From an uncultured bacterium (lineage in GTDB: Bacteria; Bacteroidota; Bacteroidia; Bacteroidales; Bacteroidaceae): a stretch of 62,805 bases of DNA. Shown one piece after another: positions 60,897-62,805 of this stretch. Position numbers and translations under genes: made by a program. The stretch lies in NCBI GenBank assembly GCA_905215345.1, contig CAJMPR010000023.1, positions 1 through 62,805 of the forward strand, given 5' to 3'. Below the pieces are notes generated by a model. The model did no database searches and had not been told where the DNA came from. It was given only the letters and a program-made list of their open reading frames with translations. How positions within the stretch are numbered: position 1 is the stretch's first letter; the number at the start of each line of letters is the position of its first letter.

Positions 60897-61379
60897 ATGC
60901 GCGTTTTTATCAGTTTAGGGACTAATCTTGGCGAAAAGGAGCAAAATCTCCGTTTCGCCATTCAAAAAATAGAAGAGCGGATAGGGAAGGTTGTTTCCCT
61001 GTCCGCTTTTTATGCTACTGCCCCTTGGGGGTTTACTTCGGAAAACACTTTTCTTAATGCTGCGCTTTGTGTGGAAACTTCCCTCCTGCCTCTGGAGGTA
61101 TTGAAGATTACCCAAGAGATAGAGCGTGAAATGGGACGTGCCCATAAATCAGCAAATGGTATATATAGCGACCGGTTGATAGACATCGACTTGCTACTCT
61201 GTTTTGAGTCCGATGGTTCTTCTGTCTTATTGGATACATCTGAATTAAAGCTTCCCCATCCCCTGATGCAGGAGCGCCGCTTTGTGATGGAGCCCTTGGC
61301 GGAGATTGCTCCCGATATGATACATCCGGTATTGGGAAAGACTATGAAAGAATTATTCACATTTAGCGTACGATATTGA
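60897..61379 (+). CDS. folK: 2-amino-4-hydroxy-6-hydroxymethyldihydropteridine diphosphokinase
   Basis: FolK (HPPK) pyrophosphorylates hydroxymethyldihydropterin in folate synthesis. The 160-residue protein has SLGTNLGEKEQNLRFAI at the start, YATAPWGFTSENTFLNAALC (about residues 39-58), and SDRLIDIDLLLC followed by LPHPLMQERRFVMEPLAEI. All key segments are present. It starts one base after queA and probably shares its transcript. The next gene has its own TACTTTTG element at 61424-61431. Confidence 0.95.
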   Translation: MRVFISLGTNLGEKEQNLRFAIQKIEERIGKVVSLSAFYATAPWGFTSENTFLNAALCVETSLLPLEVLKITQEIEREMGRAHKSANGIYSDRLIDIDLLLCFESDGSSVLLDTSELKLPHPLMQERRFVMEPLAEIAPDMIHPVLGKTMKELFTFSVRY

Positions 61380-61423
61380 TATAGTTTCGTTTTATTTTTA
61401 TATTCTTGGTAAATAGTTTCTGC

Positions 61424-61431
61424 TACTTTTG
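61424..61431 (+). promoter_or_regulatory. -7 element (TACTTTTG) for the hybrid sensor gene
   Basis: TACTTTTG fits TAnnTTTG 33 bp before the ATG at 61457. Confidence 0.45.
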
Positions 61432-61456
61432 CTGCTATTGAATAAAACCTTGAATA

Positions 61457-62758
61457 ATGAATATAATAATAAAACACGTACTTCTTCTCTTATCTTTTCT
61501 TCCTGTTTTATCGTTTGCGCAAAATGTACATTTTCAGACGATTGGAGTAGAGAATGGGATTTCACAACCAACAGTCACATCCATCTATCAGGATGAGTTC
61601 GGTATTATATGGATAGGTACTAAAGATGGGTTGAACCGCTATAACGGTACCGACTTTTATATCTTCCGCCCGAAGGAAGGTGATAAGAACAGCCTGTATA
61701 ATAACAATATTGGTACAATTTGTGGTGACAGAAACGGGCATATTTATATTCGTTGTAAATATGCGGTAGTGGAATATGATATCAGGGAAGATGTCTTTCA
61801 TACTATTCGCGACAATAATATTCAAGCTATTTGTTATGGGAATTCAAAGCTTTGGGCTTGTACCAGAGACTCTTTATTCATGTATAACCGCACCGATAAA
61901 ACTCTTGAGTATTACTATACATTACAAGATACGCGTATCTCTTGCATGATTGAAGATCATGGGGGAAACTTGTATGTAGGTACTATGAACAAGGGTTTAT
62001 ACATGATAGACAGTAACAAGAAATGGCTTAATTACTTTCCTGATAAAGATATAACCTGTATTTACGAAGACTCCAAAAAGAATATCTGGGTGGGAACCAA
62101 AGATGACGGACTTATCCGCCTCGACAGGAATGGAGGTACGACGAACTATGCCAGCGTCCCTTATGAAAATAGCCTTTCAAGCAATTATGTGCGTTGTATA
62201 GCTGAAGATAATTTGGGTAACTACTGGGTGGGTACTTTTAAAGGTTTGGACAAATTGGATGTCACGACCAATACCTTTACCAATTATAGTGAAGACAATA
62301 AACCGTATAGCCTGAGTAATTCTTCCATTATCTGTATGATGAAAGATAGACAAGGTACATTCTGGATGGGTACTTATTATGGGGGAGTGAATCTGTTTAA
62401 TCCTGATTATGAGATTTACACTTACTATTATCCTGATGAATCACAAAAAGGCAAACTGACTACTCCTTTTGCCGGTAGAATGAAGGAGGATTCAAAAGGA
62501 GGTATCTGGATTGCGACCGAAGGGGGAGGACTGAATTATTTGGATAGGAAAACGCGTACTTTTACTGCATACAAACATGATATCCATAAAAATTCTCTTG
62601 CATCCAATACCATCCAAGCATTGTACTTGGATGAAGGTAATCAGGAATTGTGGATCGGAACATTGAAAGGCGGTTTGGATAGATTAGATTTGAAGACCAC
62701 CCGTTTCACAAACTATAAGCGTATTCCGGGTAGAGAGAAATCTTTAATTAATAACTAA
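61457..62758 (+). pseudogene. Hybrid two-component sensor, N-terminal propeller only (interrupted)
   Basis: The 433-residue frame has a signal peptide ending LSFAQN. About nine to ten Reg_prop repeats follow with W-I/V-G-T cores (IIWIGTKDGLNRYNGTDFY, NIWVGTKDDGLIRLDRNGG, TFWMGTYYGGVNLFNPDYE, ELWIGTLKGGLDRLDLKTT). This is the periplasmic sensor of Bacteroides hybrid two-component systems, which are normally around 1,300-1,400 residues with YYY, kinase, receiver and AraC domains. Here the frame ends after REKSLINN at 62758, in mid-propeller. None of the three forward frames in the remaining 47 bases continues the repeat. The gene is therefore interrupted, by insertion or rearrangement. The continuation, if any, is outside the window. 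Confidence 0.75.
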
Positions 62759-62805
62759 AGTTTCCCACCCAAATAAATAGATAGAAAAATAACAGTTTGT
62801 CGAAT

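Noticed and set aside
511..62758. Many open frames of 60-200 codons antisense to real genes
   Set aside because: They overlap well-supported genes on the other strand or frame, and their translations show no domains, signal peptides or family resemblance.

Overview
The window is chromosomal DNA of a gut-type Bacteroidales, almost certainly Bacteroides. The signs are a SusC/SusD operon, lipoproteins whose lipobox cysteine is followed by S/K plus acidic residues (the Bacteroides surface-export signal), TAnnTTTG promoter elements, families known mainly from Bacteroidetes (DUF3836, DUF4270, DUF4294, DUF4458, DUF4907, DUF4984, DUF5003) and the start of a hybrid two-component sensor. Species cannot be fixed by reading. 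I saw no rRNA, tRNA or CRISPR array.

Layout. 1-510: the first codons of a leftward DUF3836-like gene, its promoter, and a decayed S41-peptidase remnant. 511-8267: housekeeping genes (DMT exporter, leuS, YitT protein, rdgB, nadA, SpoU methylase), with a possible small RNA beside leuS. 8465-13371: DUF5131 protein, DUF4294 protein, a helix-hairpin-helix outer-membrane protein, a radical SAM protein and a flavin reductase. 13459-29060: one leftward nine-gene operon of about 15.6 kb with SusC, SusD, five surface lipoproteins (two with leucine-rich repeats), a subtilisin-like lipoprotein, a DUF1573 protein and a small lipoprotein. It encodes a protease and no glycan-degrading enzyme, so it probably captures peptides or protein. 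29515-38090: nuclease plus SulP transporter, rubrerythrin, a tightly overlapping TM2/DUF2752/membrane protein/M48 peptidase cluster, nadB, a PH-like protein and a LytTR regulator with a degenerate receiver. 38127-42259: a DUF4270 lipoprotein and barrel protein divergent from a Kelch lipoprotein and a DUF4907 protein. 42412-49500: lipoamide dehydrogenase, DUF2007 protein, PBP4-type carboxypeptidase, CoA-transferase and miaB.

50445-54400 holds a compact operon of four exported proteins that I cannot assign to a described system. The last has the His-Gly and Cys motifs of clan CD (caspase/C80/CHAT-like) peptidases; the first ends in MORN-like repeats. A complete DUF3836 gene follows. Its promoter matches the one at the left edge spacing for spacing: a sigma-54-like -24/-12 element, an IHF-like site and four half-sites of a TGTYCG/CGRACA palindrome, 45 bp upstream.

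55.2-56.0 kb has no gene but carries two inverted/tandem repeat structures with 22-bp periods. 56059-61379 is an envelope and RNA-modification run (methyltransferase, ftsX, DUF3098, uppP, truB, queA, folK). The window ends in the periplasmic propeller of a hybrid sensor that stops after about 433 residues, where the coding sequence appears to be interrupted.
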